Shown piece by piece: positions 11,986 to 23,765 of a stretch of 64,000 nt of DNA. Origin of the DNA: Anisodus tanguticus. Lineage: Eukaryota > Streptophyta > Magnoliopsida > Solanales > Solanaceae. Every line of letters begins with the position of its first letter. Positions within the stretch are counted from its first letter, which is position 1. The position numbers and the translations under genes were made by a program. A model generated the notes under the pieces. It saw only the letters and a list, made by a program, of their open reading frames with translations, did not search any database and had not been told where the DNA came from. The DNA is taken from NCBI GenBank assembly GCA_034509755.1, contig CM067559.1:15544501-15608500 (forward strand), in the 5' to 3' direction.

Positions 11986-14900
11986 TGTCACAATCCAAAA
12001 TTTCATTATGTCGCAAGGGAACCTACCCTAACCCATAGGCGAACCCTACTCCTACAACATATTAATATACAAAAGTAAATGCGGAAATTAAGGAAGTAGA
12101 AGAGAAGTAATAAACAAGTCTTGAAATAATGCATAGTCCGAAGAAAATACCAATAGATTTGGTGTCATGAGTACAAAATCTCTAAATATGAGTACAAGTC
12201 TGAATAGAAATAACAATATTTTCTGAATGTAAATGATAGAATAATAAAAGTAGATAAAAGAGCTCCAGTGTCGAGAATGCATCAGCGGCTCACCATAGGC
12301 TCTCCAAACGATCACCAACAAGCTACGCTTTATCAACTGCTCAGTCATCTCCTGGCTCAGTACCTGCACATAGAGTGCAGCAAGTGTAGAGTGAGTATGA
12401 GAAACATGTATATTCAACAGCATCATCGATCGACTCTAGTTATAATGGTGGCGAGGATTGGTACTTCCCAATACATCTCTACTAGTTAGTTACTTAAGAA
12501 TAATATGAATCAGTTAAACAACCTAACCGTAAATCTACAGTTCGATAGTGTACAAGTACTATCATATTCTCATGTTCATACAAGGTTTACCCTAAACCCC
12601 ATTCAGGGCTTCTAGGCTCATCAAGATACTCCGCTCAAGTCATACAGTAGGGCTAAGCCTACATTTTCAGTATCTCTTCTAACAGTTCAATGATCATAAG
12701 TGTAACAGAATCCAACACTGAATGGATACAATATCAATTACGTGTCATGATATAAATGAATGAAATGTAAAATGATATGTATGAATTCAAATAGTCATAT
12801 GTACCCGGTATACATACGTTGCTACAGTAGTTTCTTCACGTGACCCATGAGGTCCATATAACCATTCGATCCCATCGGATACCAGCTCGAGGGCTGAATG
12901 TCATAACCAGTCATCACTCTCGTAATCATATACCATATCCTTTAATCAAACTTCCCAAGCCATTCTCAGCAGTATATCAGTAAGCCAATGTGAATTATAT
13001 AAAGTATGAATGCAAATGGACATGAAATCAACATAATCAGTTTAATAAGTATTTATCAGTTTCTAACAAGTATCTAGACGAGAAGTGGAGTGATGAATGC
13101 ATGACAAGTCAAATAAGAATATCATAACAACATGACTACAAGCCCAAGTAAAAAGCAATCATGCCAACCTAAGCGAATATATGCACCACGCCCGTGGCTC
13201 GAAGACTAAACATATAAACTCCTTCATATGCATCATATTAGTTCATTAATTACCCGAATAAGTTAACAGGTACCCATATTAGTACTCGTCACCTCACTAA
13301 CACGGGACCCCCAAGGTTCCATTACTCCCCTTAGTTCATTACATAGCATACCAACACATAAATGCTACACTAGAGTCTAGAAAGTCTCAACTTGCCTGAA
13401 TCGAGCCAAAGAACTCACACAATAGCTTTCTCTTTCTGTTGAGCCTCCTCACGAGCCCACTCTGATCAATCATATCAATTATATAAGATTACGGTCTAAC
13501 AATACCCATAATCCACAAGCTAATTTACAAAAACAAATCTGGGCTTATATTATCAAAATACGAACTTTTCTACCCAAATAGTACCAATACGTGCTAGAAA
13601 GTACCAATCATACCAACCTAAGCGAATATATGCATCGCGCCCGTGGTTCGAAGGCTAAACACATAAACTCCTTCATATGCATCATATTAGTTCATTAATT
13701 ACCCAAATAAGTTAACCGGTACCCATATTAGTACTCGTCACCTAACTAATACGGGACCCCCAAGGTTCCATTACTCCCCTTAGTTCATTACATAGCATAC
13801 CAACACATAAATGCTACACTAGAGTCTAGAAAGTCTCAACTTGCCTGAATCGAGCCAAAGAACTCACACAGTAGCTTTTTCTTTCTGTTGAGCCTCCTCA
13901 CGAGCCCACTCAGATCAATTATATCAATTATATGAGATTACGGTCTAACAATACCCATAATCCACAAGCTAATTTACAAAAAACAATCCGGCCTCATATT
14001 ATCAAAATACGAATTTTTCTACCCAAATAGTATCAATACGTGCTAGATAGTCATAGTCTCAAATTAATTTAAAAACGGACCCGAATTGGGTCCTCAATTT
14101 CATGATTTAGCAAAATTCTCAATTCTAACCCTAGAATTTTCTCTCAATTCCCAAAAGGGCTTAAAGCATGATTGGTCAAGTAACCATCTTCTATTAGTCT
14201 AATACATCACTAAATTAACATTATCAATAACAATAATTCAATAATCAACCCTCAATCCCCAATTAAAGCTCTCTTATTCTCAACATAAGCTAGTTCCTCT
14301 TTTCCCACTTCCAAAACATGAGTTAAAGCCAATAATAAAGAAATATACTAATGAAAATAAATAAAAATAGGGTTTAGGAGTTACCTAATTGAAGAACCTT
14401 GAATCTCCAAAAGATCGAGCTTAGGAACTAGGAAAATGGAAATGGGGACAATGAACTCGGACTAGGGTTTTATTACTGCCGCTACAGTGCCTTTTTCGCA
14501 ATCGCAAGACTCCACTCGCGATCGTAGAGGCTTAACCCGACCCGACCCCAAGGGACACACCGTGATTGCGGAAGAGACCACGAGATCGCAATGCACTATG
14601 ACTCGCCCAACCCAGTCGCGTGTCCACGCAACCATGACCAAGGCCACCGCGATCGCGAGAGCCTGATTTCACCAAGGCTCGCGACCGCGCTCCCTCCCTC
14701 GTGATATCGAAAAAGGAAATCAAATAGTTGATACCAAAATATAATGATTTCTCCCAAAACTCAACCCAACACTTAGAAATTATTCGGAAGTTAATTAACA
14801 CAAACCAAACATGCATTCCTATCAGAAAACACCTTCCGGATATGCTCGCACACTCAAAATTCCCAAAAAAAGATCTCTAAGGCTCAGGTTTGACTAAAGT

Positions 14901-15251
14901 CAACTCTTAAGTTCTAAATCCACAATTTTACATATATACTCTCAAAACACACCGAACTGCCTCGAGAACTGAACCAAAGGCCCGACTAAGTCATAAATGT
15001 CACCCAGGAGCTAGTGGAACCGATGAAATCACAAAAAGCACATTTACCCAAAAGTCAACTATAGGTCAAACTCCTATATTCTCTTAACTTAGGATTTTCC
15101 AAACCTACCAAAAGGATTTGAAACCTAACCGAATTCGTCAGGAGTCATACCACCCATCCCCGGAAGCCACAAACAAGTAAATAAAGACTCATGAAGGGTA
15201 ATATAGGGATTTCAAGACAAAATAAGTAAAATGATTTTTCGAGTAGTTACA
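11986..15251 (-). mobile_element. Solo LTR of a Gypsy element, with target duplication ATTTC
   Basis: On the minus strand it runs from TGTAACTACTCG (15251) to GGATTGTGACA (11986), 3266 bp with TG...CA ends. It is flanked by ATTTC on both sides (11981-11985 and 15252-15256), a perfect 5-bp target duplication. There is no internal region, so this is a solo LTR left by LTR-LTR recombination. The ends resemble those of the Tekay/Del-like element at 46.5 kb (TGTAACATCC...GTGACA), so a related Gypsy lineage is likely. No gene lies within; short open frames such as 14462-14816 are not coding. A 449-bp tandem duplication lies inside. Confidence 0.85.
13155..14053. repeat. 449-bp tandem duplication inside the solo LTR
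   Basis: The phrase CCAACCTAAGCGAATATATG occurs at 13164 and at 13613, an offset of 449 bp. The two copies stay alignable up to the phrase TACCCAAATAGTAYCAATACG, near 13570 and 14020. They differ by scattered substitutions and a few small indels. The duplication may be part of the family's LTR or unique to this copy. Confidence 0.75.
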
Positions 15252-15514
15252 ATTTCATGAAAAAATGATAGTGTCTTAGGATCATTTTCAATATGGTCCA
15301 GATTGCTAGGTTTGATTCATAGTTTTGCTACAGATGATATACGAGGAATCTTTTTATAATACAAGAATCAGAGTTCCAAAGAAGAAGAAATTGAAGATTT
15401 GGGGAGTTCGAGGATCTTTCTTGTCCTATTTTACTCTCTTTGTAACCATAAATCTTATCAATGGATTTTATTACGTCTCATCGTCCTCATACCCCGCAAG
15501 CGGAAAGTCACAAT

Positions 15515-15792
15515 TGTTATTTGAGCATATCTAATACTTTAAACGCTAAGGGCAAAAAAGCTAAAACTGGTAAAACTGAAAGACTACCATATACACGGTC
15601 AAACTGTGTATATGTCATATGTATAATTTGTATATTTCTTACCATAATTAGTAGAGTTCTTGTATATGTATTATTATGGTAGTACTCTTGTATTAGGAAA
15701 AGTTAGAATTAATTTTCATAATTAGATATTGTATAGCATGTATATATATACCTTTTCATTAATGAAAATAAACAATGGATTATTCTCTTTCA
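15515..15792 (+). repeat. 5' LTR of Copia-2 (start uncertain)
   Basis: The right end is fixed by TTCTCTTTCA just before TGGTATCAGA. The preceding ATTAATGAAAATAA phrase is shared with the LTR ending at 35906. The start is set at a TGTTAT at 15515 by analogy and is uncertain. The middle contains short GTATAT/ATATAC palindromic words. Confidence 0.45.
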
Positions 15793-15806
15793 TGGTATCA
15801 GAAGTC
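15793..15806 (+). other. tRNA-Met primer-binding site of Copia-2
   Basis: TGGTATCAGAAGTC starts directly after the LTR end CA. The first ten bases match the complement of the plant initiator tRNA-Met 3' end, the common Copia primer. It is a primer site, not a tRNA gene. Confidence 0.7.
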
Positions 15807-15934
15807 TACGGCAAATTTTCCTTCTCCACAACATCTCTTTCGCCACCCTAACCCGGAATAGTATTTCCGGTCGACACCTCTCCCTTCGATTTTTTTTCTC
15901 CCAAAATCCTTAATTCTCCTCTCGTTCTTCAATC

Positions 15935-17030
15935 ATGTCTACCACAAAGAACACCTTTCATCCTACCCTTGCAGTCTCCAATATATAAAACAACATTCCT
16001 ATTGTTCTTGAGATGGACAACGTCCAATACGTGACATGGGCAGAACTATTTAGAATTCACACAAGTTCTAATAGAGCCCTCCATCACATCGTCCCACCGG
16101 CTAAAGCCAAGGAGAATGTGACTTCCACGGATGATGAAATTGAGTTGTGGTCAACTCTTGATGCTACGATCCTTCAATAGATCTATTCCACCATCTCTAC
16201 GGACCTCTTACAGATGATTATCGAACCCAAAACCACGACAATTGAAGCTTGGAATAGATTGTGTGATATAATCCAAGAAAACAAGAATTCTCATTCTGTG
16301 ACCCTTGAGCAGGAATTCTCCCATATAAATATGAAGGATTTTACAAATGCATCCGCCTATTGTCGTCAGCTCAAGGAGTTGTCAAATCAACTCAAAAATA
16401 TTGGCGCGCCCATCACGAATGACCGTCTCATTCTTCATATGGTTGTAGGCCTCTTAGAGGCTCATCACGTTAGGATAAGAAGGTTTGGCTAAAAAGGCGG
16501 CTACCGAAGCCAATTCCACCATGATAGTGGCCACATCCTGCGAAACTGTTGAGTCTCAATTATTCTCCAAAAATTATGGTGAAAATAGTAACAACGAGAA
16601 TGGCAAAAAGGGTCAAAACCGTGGTAAAACTCGCATTGGTAAGCGTGGCGGTCGCGGTGGCAGTGGAAGACCGGCAGGTAGTGGCGGCCACCAGGGGACC
16701 AGGCCACTGAACCCATGGCAGCAGGCCTGGGCTGCTAGGCAGTGGCCTTGGGCCTTGCCATGGGCCAACGGCAGTGGCCCATGCCGCCCTGCCCATTTCC
16801 CTCAACCAATTGGGCCAAGCCCAATTCTGGCACGTAACGGCAGAACAAAACTAGGCTAGGAACTGTTCACTGGCATTAGGCAGGCCTGCTTGGGCCTCGG
16901 CCTCAGCAGACCTTTGCTGCTGCCGGCCTAGCAGCGACAGATCCAATGCATACGAATATCGAGGCTGTGATGCATACACTTGGATTAAATCCCCCGAATG
17001 CAAATTGGTACATGGACATTAGTGCTAAAA
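15935..17030 (+). pseudogene. Copia gag remnant running into a protease start
   Basis: The ATG at 15935 opens a gag resembling MSTTKNTFHPTLAVSN. It is interrupted by stops at about 15986 and 16178 and continues open at 16214-16492 (WNRLCDIIQENKN, VTLEQEFSHINMKDF, YCRQLKELSNQLKNIGAP). After a deletion/frameshift near 16470 comes a Gly/Arg-rich tail (KRGGRGGSGRPAG) at 16485-16859, followed by a Trp/Pro-rich stretch. A piece ending NWYMDIS near 17010-17030 is the start of the Copia protease. The sequence is lost at the junction with the caulimovirid. Confidence 0.7.
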
Positions 17031-17036
17031 GTTTGG

Positions 17037-17365
17037 GGGACTCCTTGCATAGCATAATCTGAGGGAGTCTGGTATTTGGGTTGACTAGATTCTTTATCTT
17101 TAGGGAGTTGCTTGGAGGCAACGAAACTTATGGGTTGCTCGGGACCGACGGAACTCGTGGGTTGCTTGAAAGTAACAAAATTTGTTTGTTGTTGAGGTGC
17201 AACAACTAATAAGTTATTCCCTGCAGGAATGATTTCTTCTTTCCTTCGCTGGAGCAAGGCTCCACTCATTGGATGATTGAAGTATTGTCCGAATTCACGC
17301 ATATATTTTCGTGATACCTTGTCATTGTATCCCCAGCAGTTGGGCATGGGACAATGGTAAGACAT
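17037..17365 (-). pseudogene. Caulimovirid region downstream of RNase H, unknown function
   Basis: An open stretch follows the RNase H region on the same strand. Near its start it has a Cys/His-rich block with CPMPNC and, about 20 residues later, FNHP. A Gln/Pro/Ser-rich tail follows. The last dozen or so codons of the open frame come from the neighbouring Copia sequence, so the true viral part ends at about 17037. I do not recognise the function. By position it could be the polyprotein end or the start of a downstream viral protein. Confidence 0.45.
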
Positions 17366-17539
17366 TGCTAGGTTGTGATCAGTATCAGGAAGTTATTTTC
17401 GAAGGATTTACCTTTTATCTTCCCTGTAAAAACTCTCTAGTGAGAAAATCTGGAATAGAGTTTGAGCTCAATATATTCTATATCAAAATCAAAGATAGAT
17501 AAAAAAATCTTGCCATCTAGAAAAAATATGTTTAGAGGT

Positions 17540-18505
17540 GAGATTTTGGACATCTTTCTGTAAAACATATTTTGCAGCTTTGCAGTCGATCCTTAATAAA
17601 AAAAAATTGATTTAATAAATCAGCTTGAAATTTTGAAATACATAAAACAATTGCTAAAATTTTCTTTTTATTGTAGGATAATTCTGCTAAGAATTATTCC
17701 AATGCTTAGATGCAAATGCAATGAGTTGTTCTTTTCCATCTTTTCTTTGCCTTAAAATACCTCCATAACCGATGTCAGAAACATTTGTTTCGACTATTTT
17801 AAATGCAAAAGGGTCAGGTAGGGAAAGAAAAGGAAGATCCTTGACTTTCAATTTTATCTCTTTGATAACGTTGGAGTGGATGCTTGTCCATGGAGGAGGA
17901 GGTTTCTTTAACCTATCATGAAGTGGTTTTAATAAATTGCTAACTCCAGGAATGCAATTGGACACATAATTAACGCAGCCTGAGAACCTTTGGAGTTTGG
18001 TTTTATCCAAGATTTGATCAGGGAATTTATCAGCAAAATGAATGGATCTTTAAATGGGGACAATGGTCCCTTGCTCAATATTATGTCCGAGGAATCGAAC
18101 ATTAATTTGAAAAAGATTGTATTTAGTTTTTGATAAAACTAAACCTTTTTCTTTGATAATAGTAAAGAAAACCTTTAGATGTTCAAAATGTTGATAATTG
18201 CTAGAAGAAAATACTAGAACATCATCAATATAAACAATAATAAAATTTGAAAAAGGATTAAAAATGTCATTCATAATCCTTTGAAAATCTGAAAGAGCAT
18301 TTTTTAAACCAAATGGCATGACATTCCATTCATATTATCCCAATGGTACGGTAAAAGCAGTTTTGTATCGATCTTTAGGATCAATTTGAATTTGCCAAAA
18401 ACCTAATTTTAAATCGAATTTTGAAAAAATAGTAGAGTCATGAAGCCTTTGAAGTAAATCTTTTTTGTTGGGAATAGGATACCTAATCCACCAGAGGGCC
18501 TTAAT
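17540..18505 (-). pseudogene. Caulimovirid RT (second half) and RNase H remnant
   Basis: The stretch 18319-18050 carries the RT catalytic box as YIDDVLVFSSS, preceded by MPFGLKNA and followed by FLGHNI. It continues at 18010-17687 with the RT connection region (LQRFSGCVNYV) and RNase H, where the motif ETNVSDIGYGG has Asn at the position usually held by the first catalytic Asp. The RNase H C-terminal part continues in broken frame to about 17540 (IDCKAAK..., ...SKHIFSRW). Stops separate the pieces near 18030, 18340 and 17690. The enzyme would be non-functional. Confidence 0.75.
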
Positions 18506-19053
18506 CAGAGGTTTGTAATTATTACAAGCCGAGGGACACCTCTTTCTATTTCAGAACTTTTATTCACATAGAAGGCAGCACAACTCCAAGGTGATTTACT
18601 TGGGGAGATAATGCGCTTTTCAAGGAGATCATTAAATATATTTTTTTGGCAGTGAATAGTTAGTTCATGATTTATCTGAATAGGATGGGCCTTTGTTGGG
18701 ATGATTTTTTCATCAAAATCAGATTCATAAGGGAGTTTAACAATATGTTTCTTATGATTCCAGAAGGCTGTTGGGAGGTCCGCACAAAGCTTATTTTGGA
18801 TTTTGGTTTCAAAAGCTTTCACTTTGGTCTGAAAAGAAGAATCTTGAAGTTGTTGTTGCATTCTTTGAAATGCAACTTCCTCTATGAGAAAATTGATTTG
18901 GGATTCCTTGCTTTTTATGGTATACACAATTTTCATAATGGGAGGCTTATCAAACGGAAGAAGAATTTCTCTCCCTAATCTTTCGATTAGAACTGCATTG
19001 TTGGTTACCATAAATGGGATAAGTTCTTCAATGAAGGGAGTGCCTAAGATCAC
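18505..19053 (-). pseudogene. Caulimovirid protease-RT linker and RT N-terminal part
   Basis: It starts at MILGTPFIEELIPF, the conserved C-terminal half of retroviral-type aspartic proteases. A linker follows, and then the RT start with KLPYESDF, PIQINHELTIHCQKNI and the SPWSCAAFYVNK motif, typical of caulimovirid and Gypsy RT fingers. The frame is lost near 18505, where the LVITNYKPLN-type motif would follow. Confidence 0.75.
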
Positions 19054-19636
19054 TGGATTGGTAAGTTCTTTTACCAGGAAAAGGAACTTGAATTGACAAG
19101 AAGAAATTATCTTTTGAAGTTTTTACTTCAACATCAGAGAGTTTGAAACTGATTTCTAGTTTTCTGCCATTTGCTGCTCTAAGACCTTCTTTGGTTCTTT
19201 CAAAGAATTTTATCGAAATGAGTCCTTCTTGTATATAGTTGAGATCTGCGCCTGTATCAAATAAGGATATATTATCAAGAGTAAAAGATTTGTTGACAAT
19301 CAAGGTGATTCTCATGTGCCATTTTCGAATGGAAATTCTAGATAGGTGATTGATAAACTCCTTTTGATCAATTGGTTTTAGATCAACCTGGGTAGGTTCT
19401 TCAGGTTTTGTAGAGAGTTGTTTAAGAACAAGACGGTCAAGTTCTTGTCTATCTTTGATTTCACGAATTTCATGTTTGAGGAGTGCTATCTCAGATTGAA
19501 GATCTCTGATAGTAACTTGCTTAGTTTTTTTAGAAGGAAATCTAGAAAGGACGTCAGTAATGTTGTGGGTATTTTCTACATGGGGATGTTTGGTGAAAAT
19601 ATTAGAGAAAGAAATAGATGATGAAGATGTGGTCAA
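19028..19636 (-). pseudogene. Caulimovirid aspartic protease region
   Basis: A 202-residue open stretch with a Lys/Glu-rich coiled-coil-like segment (about residues 40-70, LQSEIALLKHEIREIKD) and then a retroviral-type protease with active site LFDTGADLNYI at about residue 130. The ILGTPF motif of the same domain lies in the overlapping next frame, so a -1 type frame change divides the protease. The order coat then protease then RT fits caulimovirids. Confidence 0.75.
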
Positions 19637-19665
19637 AGGTTTATCTAGAGTCTGTTTGAATTGTT

Positions 19666-20025
19666 CTAGATAATACTGTTTTGATCAGAATCCTGAAGAT
19701 TGCTTATTATTTCTAGAAGAATATCATGCTCTTTTGAGAGAACATTAATCTCAGGTTTTTGGTCATCTTGTTCTAACTGGGAGGAACACGAACTAAGATC
19801 ATCATCTTCTAATTGGTGCTCAAGTTCATCATCGGCAATAGAAGCATCACTATCATCTAGGTATAGTTGTTCTATCTGGTTGAGGATAGATTCTTCTAAA
19901 TCAAGGTTTCTGACTTCTTTGGAAAATTTACAATACTTGGCAATGTGTCCTGATTTATTATATCTAAAACATTTGCCTTGGTTAGGAGACTGGGAGGGTT
20001 TATTTTTATTGGGAGTACCTTTCAA
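19666..20025 (-). pseudogene. Caulimovirid coat-protein C-terminal part with altered zinc knuckle
   Basis: Near residue 18 is a CCHC-type knuckle, CFRYNKSGHIAKYC, in which the second Cys is Tyr. A strongly acidic tail follows (runs such as LYLDDSDASIADDELE and LEDDDLSS). A basic segment, then a knuckle, then an acidic tail is a familiar arrangement in plant pararetrovirus coat/RNA-binding regions. The knuckle substitution should spoil zinc binding. Confidence 0.7.
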
Positions 20026-20099
20026 TTTATCAAAGGAAGGTCTTCTATACGTGAGTGCAGAATATCATGGTTTTGACGTAGAATAGGTAGGTTTTGAGA

Positions 20100-21480
20100 G
20101 ATGTTTGAGTGTATGTCTCTTGTAAGGTTTTTACTTACAAGATAGTAGGCCAAATTGTTCACAGAAACTTCCTAGTTCGTTGCGAGTTTGTGTTCTATCT
20201 TTGGATAATTGTTTGATGATCTTATCCTAGCGGCAGATTTTAAGAGCAACTTATTGGATGAGACTGGTAAGCTGGCCATAAGATATTTGCTCATAAGGAA
20301 CAATACTATAGGTGTACTGATTTTGGAGTTCTTTGACTAAATCTCTAAGTGATTTAGGCAGACCATCAAGAAATTTTTCTTTCTAATAAGGAAGGTTGCC
20401 ATCAAGCCTTTCATAAATTCTGGTGAGAAAAGAATCTTTATACCATCAGAAGTCAGAAAGGGTCTTACATTTGAGATTGTTGAGTATTTCAGAGGATCTT
20501 TCTCTGAAGATACCTGGACAACCAATTAATGTCTTGATAATGGTATAAATAAGGATATTTGTGGAGTCAGGAATGGTTTGTCCATTGCTAATGATTGGTT
20601 CGCCAACTGAATCAATTCTGACAGCTACGAATATTTTTTGCTTATCTTCATCATTAAGATGCGTATCACACCATCATTTGAGCTGACATGTAAAACCTAC
20701 AACTAAAACATTGGTAGTAAGTTCGTCAGAAGATTTATAGGAGGTTCGATATGTCATAGCCACCATAGTCATTTGTTGTAACTTGGATAAAATATTATAT
20801 TCAGAGCAGCCATCTATATTCCATTCATAGATGTTGTTGGCGTTATAATTGTTTTGCATGACATTTGATTTTTATTCAAATACTACATCTAGAGGAGTAG
20901 CTCTAGGATAGTAGAGTTTTTGACATTTATGGCAGTTTGTGAAATCATTCTTAATAGAGGAAATTTCAAGATGAGGACATATCCTAAACTGAACGGAGTA
21001 TGAATCAGCTTCATTATTGGTGTCTCAGTTTGTTGAACGACACGTACTACATATGTTGATGATGATGTCTCTTTAGTGGGGGTGTCTGCAACAATTGGAA
21101 AGAGATTCTTTTCGATTTCGAAGATCCTACGTTGTAATTCAAACGTCGTGGAAGAGTCTATGGAATGTTTTGTTCGAAGTTCCTTGGCAAAAGTCATAGG
21201 GATCTCATAAGACTTGAATAGAGGAACAAAAGAAGTTGATATTTCAACAGAGCTTTGATTTTTTGGTGTTGATGTAATTAAATATTCACCTAAAGTCTGT
21301 AAACACTTGTTTGTGTAATTATTCTATTCAAAAATATTTTTTATGTCTTTGTTGATAACAGCTTCATTGTCTGTTTTTAGTTTAAAAGGTGCAGCAATAA
21401 TCGTGTTGTTAGCATAATTTGTTGAAAATTCTTACGATGGAGGAAGCTCAGATGTAACTTCGTATCTAATAGTAGTTTTT
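20100..21480 (-). pseudogene. Caulimovirid coat-like central region, heavily broken
   Basis: Short minus-strand pieces (20525-20337, 20859-20674, 21197-20889) run on from the upstream movement-protein region toward the zinc knuckle. They are mutually adjacent but in different frames or separated by stops. Their content is recognisable by position and by the partial second copy at 26.6-27.0 kb rather than by motif. I place the main coat domain here by gene order; no single residue proves it. Confidence 0.5.
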
Positions 21481-22800
21481 CATCTTTTTGAAACATTAAT
21501 TGATTTAGAGAATGAAAAAGCTAGTTGGTGATAATCAGCATAAGCCTCGAACCACTCGAAAAAATTAATTTTCCCTTGAATGGAGTTTAAAAATTCATAG
21601 TAAATGTTTTGAAGATTTGTTCTTTCTTCACCTCGAAAGGTGTTCAAAAACCATATTCTTTTGAAAAGGTTTTCATTTGAGTAAAAATTTGTTCTTAGTT
21701 TTTGTTTATCAATTTGAAAATCTTTTGTCAAAACACCTATACCTAATTCAACACCTAAAGCAGAGTAGGTAGGAGATTGAGGTTGTTCATGGTTAACTTC
21801 TGTTAGAATAGTTGTTTCCACATAATACTTAGCTTGGGGAATTCTAGAGTCAAACTTAACGGTTTCAATCCGTGAAGGAATTGAAGAGATTGAATGTCTA
21901 GGAGAATGGACTTCCGATTGGGCAGTAGGGAGTTGATTCTTTGGCTAAAGGATCTTTGAAAAGAGACGGCACAACTCCACTAGTATATTGTTAGATCTGA
22001 GAGATTGAACTATTTTATGGTTTCTCAGGAGGAGTAATATCTTCTAATAGCCAGTTTTGTGGTAAAGAAACTGGGTTCCAAGCAATTGGTTTTAGAATTG
22101 AAAGATGAGATCTTTGTAGATCTGTTTGAAAAAAGATAGTCTCGCCCTTATGGAGAGTTTTCATAGCCCTAGTATTAAAAGCTGAACTCATGGCTTTGTA
22201 CTGAACTCTGTAAATAATGACAACTGGTAAAGATCCAGTTTTGTTTTAAATTTGTTGTTTTGATATTAAGGGTCAAAGAATCCAAGATGTTTTTATCTTT
22301 GAGGGATATGGTAAAATTGGGAAAACAGTTAAAATAAATTGGACCGCTACAAAGGCTGATTTAAAAGGGAATCGTTAAAATCTAAAAATCTGGAATATCT
22401 AAGGCACAAAAGTAGAGATGTGTCTAGACCTTCTCTGGAAAGAGGTCTAGCATCGATCTAAACAAGGCCAAAATGGAGATAGTTGTACTTCTTGCTATAT
22501 GTTTCAATAGTCCTTTTGTTTAGGAGTTTGATGTCGACATAGTCGGTCACAAGTGGGATAGTTTGTTCGATGGTTGAGATGTGATAATCACTAGTCAAGG
22601 ACCATTTAGAGGTTTTGTAAATGGTAGATTGGAGATGTTTAGGAATCTTCCAGTCATCAATTGATTGCTGCAAATCAGTAAAACTAATTTCTTCTTTGAG
22701 TTTTGAGTTGAAGGAGGAAGAAGAGGAAGAGGTTGAAGAAGGAAAGAAATTTTTTGATGAGGATGGAAGAAGGCCATAGCATAAACCTGCAAGTAATTAA
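21480..22800 (-). pseudogene. Caulimovirid movement-protein-like region, long copy
   Basis: The reading begins about 22792 (MAFFHPHQK...). The piece at 22673-22458 contains the conserved YLHFGLV that I associate with the 30K-type movement protein of caulimovirids. The rest of the domain continues in broken frames to about 22150. The piece 21821-21480 (with KINFFEWFEAYADY) is the linker to the coat region. Stops and frameshifts occur near 22455, 22380, 22245 and 21950. It has about 200 bp (roughly 21985-22170) not present in the second copy. Confidence 0.65.
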
Positions 22801-23098
22801 CAATAATGTTTTAAAAACCTTCATTTTCTTGGCTCAAGAGATCATCGGGTTCCATAAGGAAAAATATTTATGTTTTTAACTTAATATTATATAGAAAGTA
22901 AGATCTAAAATTTAGATCTGGGTCTATCAAACCTTACTTTATGGATACTAAATTAATCAATTATTTTTTTACGAAGTTCTACTTATAAGATAACCCAAAG
23001 GCTATAAATAGTCATCTGTAAGTTTATCGGGAATTTATAACCATCATTTTCTCCGGTAACCCGCTTACAGTGTAGATCCGGAAGGATCATAGTGCCAT
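22801..23098 (-). other. Caulimovirid leader, 3' half (right of the hAT insertion site)
   Basis: Non-coding leader sequence between the primer site and the movement-protein-like start. It is nearly the same as 28140-28426 in the second copy, where the leader is uninterrupted. A plus-strand TATAAATAG at 23003 is shared by both copies and is probably fortuitous. Confidence 0.6.
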
Positions 23099-23765
23099 CA
23101 AAGGGTGGCCAACGGGACGGGTTGGCCCGACCCCGCCCCTACCCCGCTATAAAAAACAATCGGTATCGGGACTCGAACCAGGATGGGACCTTGGCTCGTC
23201 CCACCCGGGCGCTGCCTGCCCCAGTCCCGCCAGACCCGTCCTGCCCCGGTCCCACCCCGGTCCCACCCCTTGTCCCGCCCAACCCCTCCCATTTGCATAA
23301 ATTAACCATTGCACCAACGACTATTTTATATTTTGGCTGTTGTGCAACGGCCATTTATTGCCTCCCCCCTCCCCCTCCCCCAACTCCCCTACCCCTTAAA
23401 ATTTATTTTTAATCCCTAAGTTATTATATTTACACTTTAACCCAATTTCCCAACTATAAATACCTCATTTTCTCTTCATCTTTCTCACAAATCTTCCTAC
23501 AATCTCTCTAATCTCTCAATCTATCTCTCTACAAGTCTACATTGTCTACTAAATATTAATTTTTATTTATTCATTTAGGAGTGAAGTTGGCAACTAGCTT
23601 GAGTATCTTCCATCGAGTAAAGTTTCAATTTTCAACCTCTCGATTACACGTCGACGTTACGTCGGCGTATGGTACATTCGTTCCTTCATTAAATTATTAT
23701 TGTTTCTTTCTTTTATTTAGCACACTTTATTTCATTTACTTTAATTATTTATTTGTATAATTAAA

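Larger units (their letters stand above)
15515..17030 (+). mobile_element. Ty1/Copia retrotransposon 5' part (Copia-2)
   Basis: An LTR end, a tRNA-Met-type primer site and a gag region that matches the gag of the element at 35.6 kb in order and wording (for example VLEMDNVQYVTWAELF against VLEMENVQYAMWAELF). The element stops abruptly at about 17025-17040, soon after a protease start resembling NWYMDIS. There it meets the minus-strand caulimovirid. No polymerase or 3' LTR is present. Confidence 0.75.

Noticed and set aside
14462..14816. Two overlapping minus-strand frames of 61-94 codons
   Set aside because: They lie inside the solo LTR in a locally GC-rich patch (CGCGATCGC words), with no recognisable protein feature.
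15793..15806. TGGTATCAGA words as possible tRNA genes (also at 35538, 35907, 48581)
   Set aside because: Only the 3'-end complement is present and each lies at an LTR edge, so they are primer-binding sites and not tRNA genes.
16560..16805. Antisense frames opposite the Gly/Arg-rich Copia gag
   Set aside because: Shadows of a repetitive GGN-rich coding strand. The sense reading matches known gag tails.
23003..23011. Plus-strand TATAAATAG as a host promoter
   Set aside because: It is in viral leader DNA, also present in the second copy (about 28330), with no gene downstream on the plus strand other than the later hAT insert.
23092..23412. 106-codon Pro-rich frame at the left end of the hAT element
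   Set aside because: Produced by the CCCGA/CCCGCC subterminal repeats of the transposon.
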